DNA of 64,000 bases from Girardinichthys multiradiatus. Lineage: Eukaryota > Chordata > Actinopteri > Cyprinodontiformes > Goodeidae. The stretch covers positions 45,915,986 to 45,979,985 of the forward strand of contig NC_061815.1 in the NCBI RefSeq assembly GCF_021462225.1. The letters run 5' to 3'. Every line of letters starts with the position of its first letter. Position 1 is the first letter of the stretch. The notes under the pieces were generated by a model, which was not told the DNA's origin, searched no databases, and saw only the letters and a program-made list of their open reading frames with translations. Positions 1 to 15,200 of the stretch are shown piece by piece. A program made the position numbers and the translations under genes.

Positions 1-212
1 CCTAAAGCACATTCCTCAGATTTAAAGGCGCTGTAGCTTTTATATTCGTCTTCTCTATATTTACCCCAAAACTCATATGCAAGGTTTTTTTCCACCTCAT
101 GAAGCCAAGCTTTTTCATAGGTCTTGCTGCTGAAAATCATTGCAATAAACGTGTACAAAAATGTTGAAATAACAATTTCAGCAGGTTCTTAAAATGGTTG
201 CTTAACACTTAC
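1..212 (-). other. prom1 intron after exon 20 (partial)
   Basis: Intron sequence downstream of the exon 20 donor, running off the window edge. I see no prominin-like exon or repeat in it. Confidence 0.7.
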
Positions 213-281
213 TGATGTTTTGACCCATTCTATGTACTGATTAAAGTAGCCAATAATGGTTGCTGAATATTTTCTTGTTTC
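213..281 (-). CDS. prom1: prom1 exon 20 of window (extracellular loop 2, last visible exon)
   Basis: 69 nt, phase 0 to 0, residues 670-692: [20 protein letters not shown] then KTS, matching human [23 protein letters not shown]. Acceptor CTTCTTTTCTGCAG, donor GTAAGT. The following exon (human ISEKVASCKP, TM5) is not present in positions 1-212. Confidence 0.95.
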
Positions 282-3200
282 CTGCAGAAAAGAAGTTAAC
301 AGCTGTTAGTTTAACATAGCCACAAAATTAAGAATACAAACAGACAAATTATAAATTTACCTTATTGATTAAAAGTGTTGCATTGTGAGAAATGAGGCGC
401 TGAGCAGCTTCAATGGCCTCAAGAACATCTATAACTTTGTTCTGTAAAGAAGAAATAGTAAATATTGATGTGAATGTAAATGTATGAATTATGAACTTTA
501 ATTGTTTTGGCTTTTTTACCGGGAGGTCCGACGCTGTCCTCTCCAGGAGTCTCATACTCTGGTTCAATGCACTCTTAGAAAAGACAAAAAAATAACACGT
601 CAGTGTCAGAAGCCAAATGAGACCAACAGAAAACTGTGAGCAACACCTACATGATGAGTAACATTGATTTGGCATGCAGAAGGATTTTGTCCCAAAATCA
701 AATATCCACACAATGCAAAGGCAGAAAAACAAATCCAATCACATACACCACATAAAACATAACATTGTATCTCCTCTGTGTTGCCTCTGATAAGCAACAT
801 TTATTCTCTTAAGGTGGATATTTTGCACTATTTTGGCACAAAAGCTTTAAATATGAATCATGAGTTTGTAATAACAATATGCATACAATACAATAAAAAC
901 CTGACAGATTTACTGTGTTTGCAACAAAATATAACATTTGACAGATGCTGTGTTTCTTTAAAGCACCAGGTGATATAAAAGGGGCACTAAATGCATATTA
1001 CAGATACATTCTTGCTTACCCTTGCTCTAACATATTTCTTGAAGGTGAACAGAGAAAAAAAACAACAAAACATTCATAAATAAACGTGCTGAGAACCAAC
1101 AATGCTTGCAGCTGCAGCTGACAGAGAAAACTGAATATTTCATGTTTTATGTGTTGCGACACAAGCCTGAGGGTCACAAGCACTGTTTTATTTTAGCAAA
1201 CAACCAACAAAGTAACACTGTCACCAGTCAAAAATAAGGTGATGTTCTCACTGCGTTTTTGTTTAAATATCTGTATATGCTGCAGGTTAAAAAGTCCTCC
1301 AACAATGATAATAATAATAATTTTATGGATTTTTACACATCTTTACCAAGATTGGCAACAAATTTGCCCATGACTGTATTTGCATAACCACATCTCTGTA
1401 CCATAGACTAAAACAGCAGAATAGTTACTTAAAATCTTTGGTTATAAAAGCAGGAGCAAAATTTCTCTATGGTGGGTATAAATAGACGTACAATTGGAAC
1501 AAAATATCCTCTGATAATAATAATTCTTTCACTGCCAAAAAAATAAGGTATGAAAAACAGAAACTCCAAAAGTATGAAATAATGGAAGGGTGAAATGACC
1601 ATTAAATCAACCAAACTAAAATTAACTAAAACAATGCAATGAAAAGAACTAAAATTGTCAAATCAAATGTCATGCCAAGGCACATCACAAGATAAGAAAG
1701 TTAAATTCATACACAGAAATATTCCTGGAGGAAGCATCTCCCCTGTGTTTCCTGACCACGGTCAGGAAATGGAAGCAGGAAGGGTTCTCAATATTCTATT
1801 TAAACGCCTCTCACTAATGGGAATTCCTTGCAATGCCAGGCTTTTCAAAGTCTCTTTGTAGCTACCCCCCAGCCTAAAATAAAACTCGATCAGACTATCC
1901 CTGTCCATCCAGTTGTTGTTTTGTTCCTCTGTATGTTTGAGAAAGTGCGCTGTATTTTGTGCGCACATTATGTATATTTTGAGGGCACAAAATAATATTT
2001 AGTGGCCATGAATTTGTATTTCTTGGGAACGGATTAGTATTTCGTGGGAACGACGTAGTATTTCGTGCACACGCTAAATTTTTTTCCCCATGTCAGTCCC
2101 CGGGCTCTGTACAATTTACCCATACAAAGAGATACAAATTTAAATACATACATTCCAGTTCCAGTTCAGTATGTTTGAACCCACCAGGTTGTGCTCTGTA
2201 GATGGACTCTACTTAGGACTTCTGAGAAAATTACTGTTTTTCTTCTAATATTAACTAATATTCTCTGAGTTTTATGCTATGTTAAACAGAAAATATGCAT
2301 AAAAAGTAAATGAAAAATGTTGAAAGGAAATGTAAATATTTTAGTATTGTTTCTATGTGGTTTAGGGTGGATGAACATATGCAAATCTGGTCTACCCATA
2401 AACCAATTTCTGGAAAAAGTATCTGGGACACACAATGGGGATTACCATGGCTTGCTCCATTGGAGCGATCTGTTGTCTGTGGATCCGCTGTAGAGTGGCC
2501 ACATGGCCTTTCAGTGCTGTCTGTAGAGGTCCTCTGGGCTGAAAAAGGAGAATAACAAGTTGAGGTTCATTCCCAAAGAACAGGAAGAAACAAAAGACTG
2601 ATGCATTTGTGAGATTCGTAGCATTTCTGTCACGTAAGAGACAGCAGTGCATTTTTTAGTTCTCAGCCATTATTCAACATGGGAAGAATCAAATGGTTTT
2701 ATTAACTGGTTACTATTAATATTTATAAGAAACATTTTAGTTCAAATCTAAAATATAAAGTAAAACCTATAAACTAGACACATCCTGTTTTAAAACCATA
2801 CATTTCTCAGTTTACTTTACCACAAATTTGTGAATGATCTTATTTAGTTTTTGCATTTGAAAATGAACAAACGTTGGGGTTGGCCAAACCAAGAAATCCG
2901 TGACGTGGAGTCAGAGGAGGCAGGTGAGGCAGTGATAAGAGAAAATCAAGTTGTCCGCTTGACTGTTCAATAAAGTTACAAATTAAAACTATTTTACAAA
3001 TATGAAAGCATAATTAAAAGATTTTAAAATGTCATGTTTCAATTAATGTCAAAATTAAAATATAAGCCTCTATTTTAGGTTCACATTTTTGTACATTGAC
3101 TCCATAGGAGTCTGTGCTTCACCAGTCATGAACCCCATCGCACGTCACTGTAAGAAACCTGCATGAAAACACGTCAGTCTCTGTGTAGCCACCTGTTAAA

Positions 3201-6200
3201 AGAGCTTGTTTAAAAAGACCACCTTCCCTAATAGCATTTTAAGTGACCAAGTGCATTTAAATAATCTCATGTGTAGAGATGAAATCATGTGAAACCCCAT
3301 AATGTGAATGTTAATACATCAACTAAACTAGCCAAATCATCTTTCTTACCATCAGGTCTGTCTGGGACTCTAGTTCTTTGGCAAATGAGAGAACGTCCAC
3401 CACTGTAACACCCTTATTCACCTGAAGAAGAGCAAGACATCCATAATGCAAAACCCTGAGTTTGAATGGCTGCAAACACATTTAATACATTGAAAATTAT
3501 TTATAACATATCAAGCTTTTATGACACTGTGGAGAATTTATTGTCTGTACACACTTTTCCTACACACATCTTCCTTGTTGACATGAGAGATGATGATGTC
3601 CTGCCTCCCTGCTTTTGTCACTGTCCAGCTTTTAAACTCAAATATTTTTCAGAGTTACACAGAAACCCTTAAAGTGCTAAATATGTCAACATGTTTACTT
3701 AAATGTCAGATGTGCATGACTCAAGCTTGCAACATTGCACACACTAATTAAAATCTGTTTAGAAATGTTTTTGCCCTAAATGCTCTTATTGCTATACCGC
3801 CCACCTTAAATACAACCTAGATAGACACATCACATCTCATTACTGGTGTCATTATTTCACTTCAAACTCAGGCAAACTGCAGAAGTGGTATGGAAAGATT
3901 AGCATACCAGCACTGCTTTAGTTATTTGTTAACAAAGAAGAAAGAGCAATGGACATCCTGCGTCGGAATTTAAAAAACATTTTGTCCTATCAGTGAAAAA
4001 CATCATATTTAAACACTACAGGGTCATGGTAACAACATCACACCTGTATGGTAATGTTATTGAGTGACGGCCCAAAGTTTTGTTTTTAAATGTGTTTTTC
4101 TTCAGTTAAGGCTGTAATTACACAATTTTAGGTCGTAATAAACAAAATCTTAGCTTTAAACAAAAATGTAGAGATAAATCAAATATCTTGTCTCATAACA
4201 GGGACACCTAACTGAGAGAATGAAAGTTAGACTTAAAATCTACCTTCTTTGCTTGTAGATTCAGCCCAAAATTAATTATTTTTGTTCTCACGGTTTTAAT
4301 ATAAGTGAACCTGGCAGGTTGGACGGAAGAAGAGAGAAAATGTCAAGTTCCAGCCTGTCTCTTTACACCCTTTTGTCTGGATTGCCATAAGATAATTTAG
4401 CTTGAGCAGTCATCAGCAGAAAACTGCCTGATTTTTGTTAACTGATAGTTTGGTGAAGATAGACTTAGTAAATCAATACATATTTAATTAAATCCAACAT
4501 TTTTTTTCCGCCAATTTTCATCTGCAGTAAAATAATTTAAACAATTCAATCAATTTGTGATTTGTAGCCGAGTTTTAAAAACAACCATTGGAGGCATTCT
4601 TTTCTCTTGTTCAGATGTTCCTATAAATTCATATCATGTGTCACCTCGTCGAGGTAGTCAGCGTAGTTGATCTCTGACAGGCCTGCTTCAGAGAAATCTC
4701 GGAGGTTCTGCTTCCCCTCTGCCTCTAACAAGATTATCCCTCTCAGGTCGATCCGAAAGCTCTCCAGCTGGCGCACCACATCCTTAGTGAACTGTAAACA
4801 CAACAGGACATCAGATATTTGGGTGAAAATATAAGGCGTGTAAAACCAACTAGAACAGGGGTTCTCAAACGTCATATTTAGAGGTCCATATCTTCTTTTT
4901 AAATCAGTCTTTAACAAGTAGTCCTGAGTAAATCCCTTTAATTAAATCTGCTTACAACTTAAAAACAAAAGAAATATCATATTAATGCAAACAACTGTTT
5001 TGAGACCCTTAACTGCTCTAATTTTTCACAGTGAAGCACAATGGTCACTCTAATTTCATGAGAAATTAGGGCCTTTGATTCCACATACCCAGAGACAGTT
5101 ATAATACATAGTAACCTAGTGTGAAAAATGCCAACCTATACCTTCTGTCGCAATTGACAAGGTTCTGGCATTATTCCGGCTACAGTTTTTAGTACTTATG
5201 AGAAATGGTAAAGAGCTCATTTTATCTGGTTGGTTTCCAAAAACATACTCAACTTTTAAGCAAAGCTGGGTGTCCAACAGAACCATGATCCTAAAACGTT
5301 TTATAAAAAACTGGTTGTAGAACAAACAAGGCAGGCTAATGTTGAGCTTCTGTAATCACATCAACTGCATAGAAGGTTTATGGACTGAAAGCAGCAAACA
5401 AGCTTGAATAAACTCTACTCCCTTTCTGATAGGAAAGGTGGTGAAGTCCATTCATCAATTCAAAATTACATCATGAGCATAGAAGCGCTACACAAATGGT
5501 TTCTCTGCATTGCACTAGTGGTCTTTTTAATATAACTAAAAATTAGTAGGGGTTTTTATATTATATTTGGTCCTTTATGTGTCATTTTGAACTGGTGTGG
5601 ATTGTAGAAAATCAGCATTAAGTTCTAACTTGTGCACCCAGTTCTTTTTAAAAGATCATTGCAGATGTATGTTCCCATGTTAGAGGATTTCAGTTATTCA
5701 TCTTGGTCTGAAGACATACAGTATGTTACAGAGACTAGGAATTACTGAATGGGTGAGCAAATCATGGTTAATGTAGCAGGAGGGCAAATACAAAACATGG
5801 GGATTTTTCTTTTTTATGCTGTTCTATCCTTAACTTAAGTTTTTTTTTAAACATTTTTGCAATAAATAATCAACTCAAATAAAAAATGTTTCAGTCTTTG
5901 CTCGGGAATCTCTTGCCTTCTCTTATTGCTATAAGAATGTATTTGTCTATGTTTGCACCAGGACTAAGTGGACTGATAGCAGAAACAGCAAAAAACTTCA
6001 TTAGGTATTCTTTTATTCTGAGCTCTTCTGAAAACCACAGTCATTGTCATTCTCGGACATTTCTTGGCATAACTGATTTGAAAAAGAATGCCTTGACCAG
6101 AAAATGTCTGTGTTCCCAACCAAGAGAGATGTTTTTTGTGCCACTATAAAGAGATAAAATAGAACAGTGGGACAATAAAGCTGTTTTTTGGATGTCTGTA

Positions 6201-9200
6201 TGGTCACGTCAAAAATTTGGGATTTTCCAGAAAACTAAATATGTCATGTATATAAGATTATCAGTGTGCTTGTTTTCTTCAGAGGGCTAAAATGAATGTT
6301 GTTTTAAAGTCAAAGTTCTTTTCTGCTAACCTATCAATTCAAGAGCAAAAATAAAGAGTAAAAGTATTAGAATTAAAAATTAATCATCTTAAAAAAAGAA
6401 ATTAAAGTAGCATAAGGGTGGCTACCTGGAAAAGACAGTGCAATCAACTTGTGAAATAAGAAAGATGATGAACACGTTATTAATTTCACATTTTATGAAG
6501 ATACCATTGTCCATCTCAAGGGCACTGTTGATCATATTGTTAATATGAAACAGTAAACTTGCATGTTTAAACTGCCATGATTATATATTATTGCATTTAT
6601 ATTACGAATCACATATAAGCAACTTTATATATTTTATATCCTGCTTACAGACTGGTTGTCTGATTGGATAATAACTACACTGGTTGACCGAGACAACCAA
6701 TCAAAGTGGCAGGTTGTATATCAACAGTTCCACTAAGATTAACATTGTGATAATGGCTAACAACATTAGGAGCAAGTAGTGCTTATAATCTTACATAAGT
6801 CTCACTTAAAGTTAAGTTAGTGACACCACCAACCTTATGTTTATCTCCTCTGAGTTGTGTGCCGTTAATTTAAAATAAGATACAATTAAATGATTGTCCT
6901 CTGAGTTTGGTGAAATATGTTTTCAGAAAGATGTAACTTTCTCATTCTGAATGCATGCGAAAGCTCTGATAATTACCTCTGAGAATTTATTGGTACTGTA
7001 AAATGATTATCATCAGCATGTAAAGAGTGTGTTTTCTGAAAAAAGTGGAACATTTGAGTAAAGAGAAGATGCCTGATCTTTGACTTCAGGTGGTTCTTAT
7101 AAGACATTCTGATAGTAACAACTGATAAATGTCCAGAGCTATGTTTGCTGAGGACCAGTCAGCTGCAGGCAACGCAGCTCAGCCATAGGAAAGACTTGAA
7201 TATGAATATTGCTTTCTCTCATATTAGTCACTGTTTGAAATGCTGGTCAAATTCAAACGCTGCAGCTTTAAGATCACTAGAACCATTTCAAAAATGAACC
7301 ATTAAATTTGTAGATAAGAGGTCATTTTGCTTTCATCATATTTTAATGAAATATAGCCTCCTCAGATGGAAAAATTGAATAAAGCAATTTCTGGGATCCT
7401 GCATGTGCTTGTTTTTCATCCTTTTCTTGATCTTGTCTATTTGAAATGAGCTGTGAACAGAACTAAAATTGGAGCTGCCAGGTAAGACTGTATAATCCCA
7501 TCCAGAATTCGAACAATTTTGTTCTTTTAGAGCATCACATCCCACAAACTGTCAGGCAGTCTTCATTTTATAACGCCTTCTAAATGTGAATAAAGGGCTT
7601 TTTGAGCATCAGCATTGCAGTTATTTTGTTATGTGAGATTGTCTTTTTTACTTGGCTTGTGTTTTTAACTTAACATGTTTGGTTAGGTATATATGTTTAG
7701 TTATAAGTTAATGTTTATCTATTGGTTTTTCTGTTGATCTTTTTGTTGTTCTATTCCTGCTGGATCCCTGTTTACATCAGGAACACAGAATGTTAGAGAA
7801 CATTAGCAACAAGCAGCATCATGAAGACCAAGGACCAGAGCAGACGGGTCGAGGTAAAGTTGTGGAGAACCTTAGAGCAGGGTTGGGTTATCAAAAAATA
7901 TCTCTGTGAGTTTAAACATCTCACAGTGCTCTCAGTGTTCAAGAGCTCTGTTCAATTTATAATGTAAAAATGGAGAGAGTATGGCACAACTGCAAACCTA
8001 CCAAGACATGGCCATCCACCTAAATTTACAGGCCAGGGAAGAATTGTATTAAGCGGAGAAGGAGCCAAGAGGCATATGGTAACCCTAGAGGAGCTGCAGA
8101 GACCTAAAGCTCAGGTGAGATAATCTGTTGAAAGGACAACTAGTAGTCGTGTGCTCCAAAATCTGAACTTTATGGAATGTTCAGATTTTTTCAAGAAGAT
8201 ACCAATTGTTGAAAGAAAGCCAAAATACGTCCCACTTGTAGTTTACCGTAAGCCATGAAGCTGACATAGTAAACATGTGGAAGAAGGTGCCCTGGTAAGA
8301 TGGCACCAAATTTAAACATTCTGGCCTATATGTGGTTGAAAAAACCACATCACCCTGAAAACGCTACCCCTATGTTTAAACAGAGCAGGACAATGACCCT
8401 AAATCTACAGACAAAACTACAGTAGAATGATTTACATCAAATCATATTCATGTGTTAAAATGGCCTAATCAAAGTCCAAACCTAAACCCAATTGTGAATA
8501 TGCGGCAAGACTTGAAAAATAATTGCAGGTTTATTTGTAGTGAATTGTGATTGTAAAAAGTACTGAGTAAAGGGGGATGAATACAAATGCATGCCACACT
8601 TCTTCGATTTTCATCTATAAAACATCTTCAAAGCCATAAAGACCATAAAAGCAAAATTATTCACTTTGCTTTGTGCCACCACCTGCTGGACTGGAGGTGT
8701 AGTGCAGTTGTCTTCACAACTTCCCCAAATGTCAATAGGCTGATTTAAATAAATTTCCCATGGCCTTTCAGAGCAGTGGAAACAGAACGCACACATATCA
8801 CCCGGGGTTCCTTTTACCTTGATAAATGAATTCCTAGCGGCTATAGTCGTTGGCATCTGACATATTGTAATATTACTCATATGTGTAGCTTATGTTGTGC
8901 ATTACTAAAATAACATAATTTTAAAATTGTATTGATTTAGGGATAATAGGGTTGAAAGCTGATTTCTTCAATAAGCTTATTCATAGCACCGTGTTCTCAT
9001 CATGTTTAAAGTGTCTGTGCAGGTCACTAACCACAGTAGTGTTCAAGAACGAGGAGATGTTGAAGACTTTGTCCAGACGCAGAGCAGAGTAGATGCCTTT
9101 GTTCTGTTTGCAAGTACTGGGAAAGACAACACCCACAAACAAAGACACGGGCATGGAGAGGGGGGAGAGAGAAAGAGAAAAGTCAGTTTCATTTTCAGTC

Positions 9201-12200
9201 TGGGAACAAATGTTTGCTGCCACCATGTGTAATTGACTGGAAGAACAAAGCTGAAGTGTTTCAAAACAGGAAGCAGGATAATTTACTCAAGAAGTTTAAA
9301 TCTTTGTTAAAATGTTAAATATAAATGATTCCATTTAGGCAGCCAACTAGACTCAACTGTGTTAGTGGAGCTTCCTTTTTAATAACTAAACACGTGTCTG
9401 TTTGTAAATGTAATGACTTCAGGTTTGCCATCCTAGTGTACAGATGAATCCACATCAAGGATGGGGATGATGAAAGCTCGTGTAATCTTACAGAAGTAAG
9501 CTGGAGAAAAGCAGCACTGATGGGGTAACAAAATGACACTAATTGGCTACGGCAAGTTAACTGCAACTCCTTCATTTGCATCCCCCTCTGTGTCGATGAC
9601 ATGTTCAGCTGGAGACTCGATGCCACAAGCAATGAAGCTGCCACAACCGACAGTTTTAGCAAAATCTGAAAATCTTCATTATTTGATAATCCAACATCTG
9701 ACATATATTTTATTGGTAAAAATGCACTCATCAATGTTTTCTAAGAATTTAAATATGGAAAAGATAGATACAGAGCACGCTACAGTGGTGTGGATAAATA
9801 TATAGTTACCTTATATTTCTTGATAATTCACAGGAACAAGAACCTTTTTGAAGATCTTGTTTTTTGTTTGGAAGTTTATCTTTTCAAAATGTTTTCTTAT
9901 TTCACAGGAATATGTTTCTTTGCATGCATTGCTTGAAAAGGGTTCCTAAACTCTGTCAGGATCTGGGTTGTGTTTGTGCTTGCCACATATGTTTTGTTTC
10001 ACACTGTGCTGGAGCTCTCAGGTGTGCTGGGTGACAGGTACGACTTGTTCCACTGATTGCCAGGAGGAGTACTTAAGCAGGAGGCTGCCAGCACTTCAAT
10101 GCGAGAGTGTTTTACCACCAGTGGTACAAACTCGAGCCACATCTAAGCTTATGCTTCGTACTTCGACCTTCGTTTACCTTTGTTTTCGCTCCTCTGCAGA
10201 TTTTGAGAACCTAAGCTTTGGATCTATGACACTGAGTTTCTGGACTTTGTTTCTGGAAGTTATTTCTGGATGATCAAGCATATCTTCGTTCTGAGGATTC
10301 CTATCTTGTCATCTGCCTTTGTTTGGATTCGCATCAAGCTGGCAGCTTCCTGTCCTCTCCGTCTCCTGAGCCAAGCCACAAGTGTACCCTGTCCACCCTC
10401 CAACGTAAACCACCGCACATCGAACTTGTTTCTTTGTTCCTAGCTCACACAGAACAGCACCAAGTGAACTCTCTACGGATATCCCTGCTTAAGACCTGGA
10501 TCCTGAGTCTCATTCCCCCTGGCGACCTGACCACCATAACCCAGTAAGCCGATCTCAGATTCATGATAATTATTTGTTCTGTACCTTCCGTTACCCGTAC
10601 TCATCCTTTCTCTTCACTTCTCTCCCAACAGTGAGATTTTCGTTCATTTCGTTCCTGATTACATCACCAATAAAACAGTCTTTATTTTACTTCCTCCTCC
10701 TGAGTGTTCTCTGTATGTGGGTCAGAGCTATTTTGAACACAATAACAAACTCAAAGGGTATGCCTGCATAAAAGACACTTATGTATAAAATGATTTCACA
10801 TTAAATCTTTCACAGCCCTGACTGAAAACACTGTACATTTTAATATCTACTAAATAAACTGTAAGTATATTTCATTCAAATAAAATGAAAAAGTAATTTG
10901 GGATCACAACAGAACTTTGCAGAATGTTGCACATTCATGTATCTGAGTTTCCTTTGCCTGTATAAACTTTCTGCCGTCAGCTCCAGTTCGGAGTCATTGT
11001 ACATGTAGCCGGGGATGAAATTCTTCCACTCTGGGTTGATCAGGTATGGGGTGTCCACCAACTGGTTAAAACAAGAGAGTAGGAAGGTCAAACCATTAAT
11101 GATGCAGTTTGTTTCTACTGTTCTCTCATGCATGTAAATATGTATTTACAATAAAATTATGAAAACTGTCAGTTTAAAGTTGGCAGAATTGTAGCTGACA
11201 AAGACTGGACTATCATACAGCTTCACTAAAATACCAATTAGGCATAACATTATAACCACTAACAGCTTAAGTGAATGACGCTGATTATAACACCTGTTGG
11301 TGGAAGCTATAAAAAGGGACAGACATAAAGATCTGAGCAAGTTTCAGAAGAGCCAATCTGTGAAGGCCACACAGCTGGGTCAGTGCATCCAGTCTGTAGG
11401 GGTCAATATCAAGAAAGGAATGGTCCTGAACCAGCAACAGGCTCATTGATAATTGTGGGGAGCAAACGCTGCCTAGTATGGTCCGATCAACATACTACAG
11501 TAGCTCAAATTGCTTAAGACATGAATGCTGGTTGTAAAAGAAAGGTTGTGGAACACACACTGCTTTGCAGTTTGTTGCGTATGGAGCTGAATAGCTGCAG
11601 ATCCTTCTGAGTGAGAGCAGTATTCCATGATAGCTGTGGCCTCCTTCAGCAGGAAGGTGTGCATTCAGGAATGGTCTGAGGAGCTCAACAACAACTATGA
11701 GGTGTTGACTAGGTCTCCAAACTCCCCATAACTCAATCCAAGTGAGCATCTGTAGGATGTGCTGGAAAAAAAGGGCTAATCCATAACAATCCCATCTTGC
11801 CACTTAAAGGACTTAAGTACTGTGAAACTGCTAACATCTTGGTATCAAATATTAAGCAGGTGGTCATAATGTTATACATGATTGGTGTACTGTACATGCT
11901 TTTTTACTTCTCTGCAGCAAATTCCTATTATAGTCGTTAAACTGATAGCTGCAATTCCTCAATATATTTCACGCCACACTTTAAACAAAGAAAAAGGAGA
12001 AAATTGTACAAGAATATTTGCTTCACATTCATAAAAAATTACATTTTACACACTGAAAACCCATATAATTTGTATAATGGTAGAAAATTAAACATCTATT
12101 ATTCCGAAGTTTATGTAATCCATTAACTATGAATAATAGTTTATGGATTTATGGTCCAAAACATTTCTTTGAGTTCCAAACAAAACTTAAAGACAAGGGT

Positions 12201-15200
12201 TTAGAAAAAACTGAAAACTTGTCTGCTTTTTTCCCCTTACCTTTAAGAGCTCTTTGGTGTGGAATGGCTCACAGAGAAGTTTCTCCATGTTTCCTCCTGC
12301 CAAAAAGATGGCGGTCAACAGCCCCATGAGCACCCAGGAGAAAATGAAGCTAAATCCAACACCGCTGTGGAGAAAAACAAACTCACACTCAGGTGGGGAT
12401 GTTTGATTGATGTTCACAATGTTAACTGTGAATATTTTTATTTTATAATTATCTAGACTCTCTCCTGCTAAGCATAGCACACCTGTACAAATATCAAAAA
12501 CATGAATAATTACGAGAAAAAATTGCTGTTTGGAAACAGAAAGGTGGAGATTTAAGTGAGGCTTATTAGGATAAAAGTTTTAGAACATTAGTTAATAAAC
12601 CTGAGTTTGACTTCTTTTTAGTAGACTTACGCCAAGAGCAGTGTTCCTCCTGTATTGGAGACACATCCTCGAGTTGTAGGTGAGGCATGCTTGTCATATC
12701 CCAGGGTGCCGCACAGAAGGCCCAGATAGTTAAAGGCCAAGACCAGAACCACCATGCAGCACAGAGCAATACAGCCGATCCATCTGTGAATGTCAAGCAG
12801 AAGCTAAGCAAGGGTTCTGTAAAAGGCGGTCCTAATATCACGCAAAAAGAGCACTAAGTTCCATAACAAATACTTCAAGTTAGTTTTATTTTGATTGCAG
12901 AGAAATATTGCTTAGGCAGTCTGAAAGGTTCTGAGTGAAATAGTCTGAAATTTTCTTTATCACAGACTGTTTGAGCTTTTCAGAGATTTTATTCTCATAA
13001 AAAGTGTCATTTTCTTTCAGCTTTCCTGCACTGTAAACATGTTTTTTAGGAAATGAAAATCATTGTGATGTCAGGGTGTCAGTTTACCTGTAGAAGTCCA
13101 TTTGATCAATTTCAGGATAGTGGTCTTCAATTTTTGCATGTGCATGGCTGATGAAGATGGTGAAGTTTGACAGGCATGTCTGCACTGGGAAAGCTTTAGA
13201 GAAGCTGCTGATGTTGCTGCCCACGCTGTCCACCAAATTCTGTACGTCTGAAAGAAAAACCAGTCATTAGAAAGACTGGCCTGGGTAAAGCAACAAAAAA
13301 AAAAAAAAAAAACACTCACAAAATCTGAATAATTCTTGTGTTTTATAATTAATAAAATTTTCCAAATGAAGCTTAGATAAAATACAACAAACATTGGTAT
13401 ACAGAAATATCAGATTTTGAATTTTACAGGTTTTGTATCTGCCTCATCAGGCACAGACTTACACGGCAAATGAAAGCAGGGTAAAGGAGAATGAAATTTA
13501 CACAGAACGCTCATGTGCACAGCAGAAATTGTGTTTTGTGTTTGCTATTAAACAACACTTACTGTTGACAACACTTCTGGTCTGTTCAATCACCATGTGT
13601 GGCGTGTCATTCAAAGAGGAGAAGCCCTGTAAAAGGAGAAGACATCGGTTGTTTTTTTTATTCACAATGCAATAAAAAAAAATAAAAAAAAACACATTGT
13701 AAAGCCAATTTAAAAATGTGCAGTGAAATCCTTTGTTAATGTATGCACACTCACCCTGTGAACAACAGAGCTGAGATCTGTTTTCACAACATTTTTCATC
13801 TTTTCCAGCTGAGGTTTCACATCAGGAAGCTGAAAATCAGCACAAAAAACCAACAATAAACATGAACTCTAACACAAGATACAGATTACAGTCTTTGCTA
13901 TGTCATCAGTAGTCTAATTTGATTACTTCACAAAGAGAAAATATTGGAAAATGGGCAAAAAAGTAGCTTCCTAGCCAACCACATTTGTATGTATACTGTA
14001 TTCAAGGATTCATGGATTCAAGAAACTTTTATTGTCATACCACTTCACCATTTACATGATAAGGTATGAAACTCAGACTCAGGTCCCGGTTTAAGAAGCC
14101 TAATATATAACTAAAAGGAAAACTAAGTATAACATAACAAGCTAAATATAACAATAGAGTAAAATATGTAAAGTTGGAGAAATCTCTTTGAGAAAGGATG
14201 TTTTCATTCAGTGTTGATCATACATTTTCTTTAACATCTGTTTACTGTTTGAATGTTTGCTGAATTTTTTCTGTCAGACACTTTTCTTACTAATACTTTG
14301 CTGAATACAGTGCCAGGGTTTCTCTTGTACATCTTAAATTATATTTACCACCTAAAGTACATCCTGAAAAACTCACAAACTCCCTCAGTCTCCCAGCAAC
14401 CAGCCTATATGCACTATTTTGATGTGTGCCTTTTTCAGTTGGGAGCCCTCATCTACAGAGAGACAGGCGCATACTGATTCAAAAGCAGCCTGATCCTTGC
14501 GCTGTGTTTATTAGGGATGGAGATTGTGGACTGTTGGTGTCAGCTGTTGAATAAAATCTTTATGATTGCATCCAGATCTATGGCGAGATGCGATGCACAC
14601 AGTAACCAGTGAGAGCTTGGTGTGATGAGGTTGTTGACCTGGAATGAGGCTAACCTGGCTCATCGCTTCAAACTCTTAGATGTTCAATCCACAAACATGG
14701 GCCACATGTCACATATAATCAGAATCAGAATCAGAATCAGCTTTATTGCCAAGTTCGTACATACAAACAAGGAATTTGACTCTGGTACTCTTTGCTCTTT
14801 GGTTTTGTTTTTGCATTACAGAATATACATATTTACAATGTACAATATATAATAAAAAGGTGCATTTGCAACTTCTGTATGCTGTTGTTTTGTACTCTAT
14901 TGAATGTTCATCAGAGAAACAGCCTGGGGGAAGAAACTGTCTCTGTGGCGGCTGGTTTTAGTAAACAGTGCTCTGTAGCGGCGGCCTGAAGGTAAAACTC
15001 TAAACAGTTTATGTGCAGGGTGTGTGGGGTCTGCAGAGATTTTAGCAGCTCTTTTCCTGACCCTAGACCTGTATAAGTCCTGGATGGAGGGAAGGTCAGC
15101 TCTGATTATTCTCTCTGCATTCCTGATTATTCGTTGCAGTCTGCACCTGTCCTGTTTTGTGGATGAACCAAACCACACTGAGATGGATGAAGACAGGACA

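Noticed and set aside
5886..6207. Opposed frames of 87 and 64 codons
   Set aside because: No domain, no context, AT-rich intron sequence.
9315..9805. Long overlapping reading frames on both strands (139 and 90 codons)
   Set aside because: No recognisable domain, no splice or promoter context, inside a prom1 intron, and codon content looks random.
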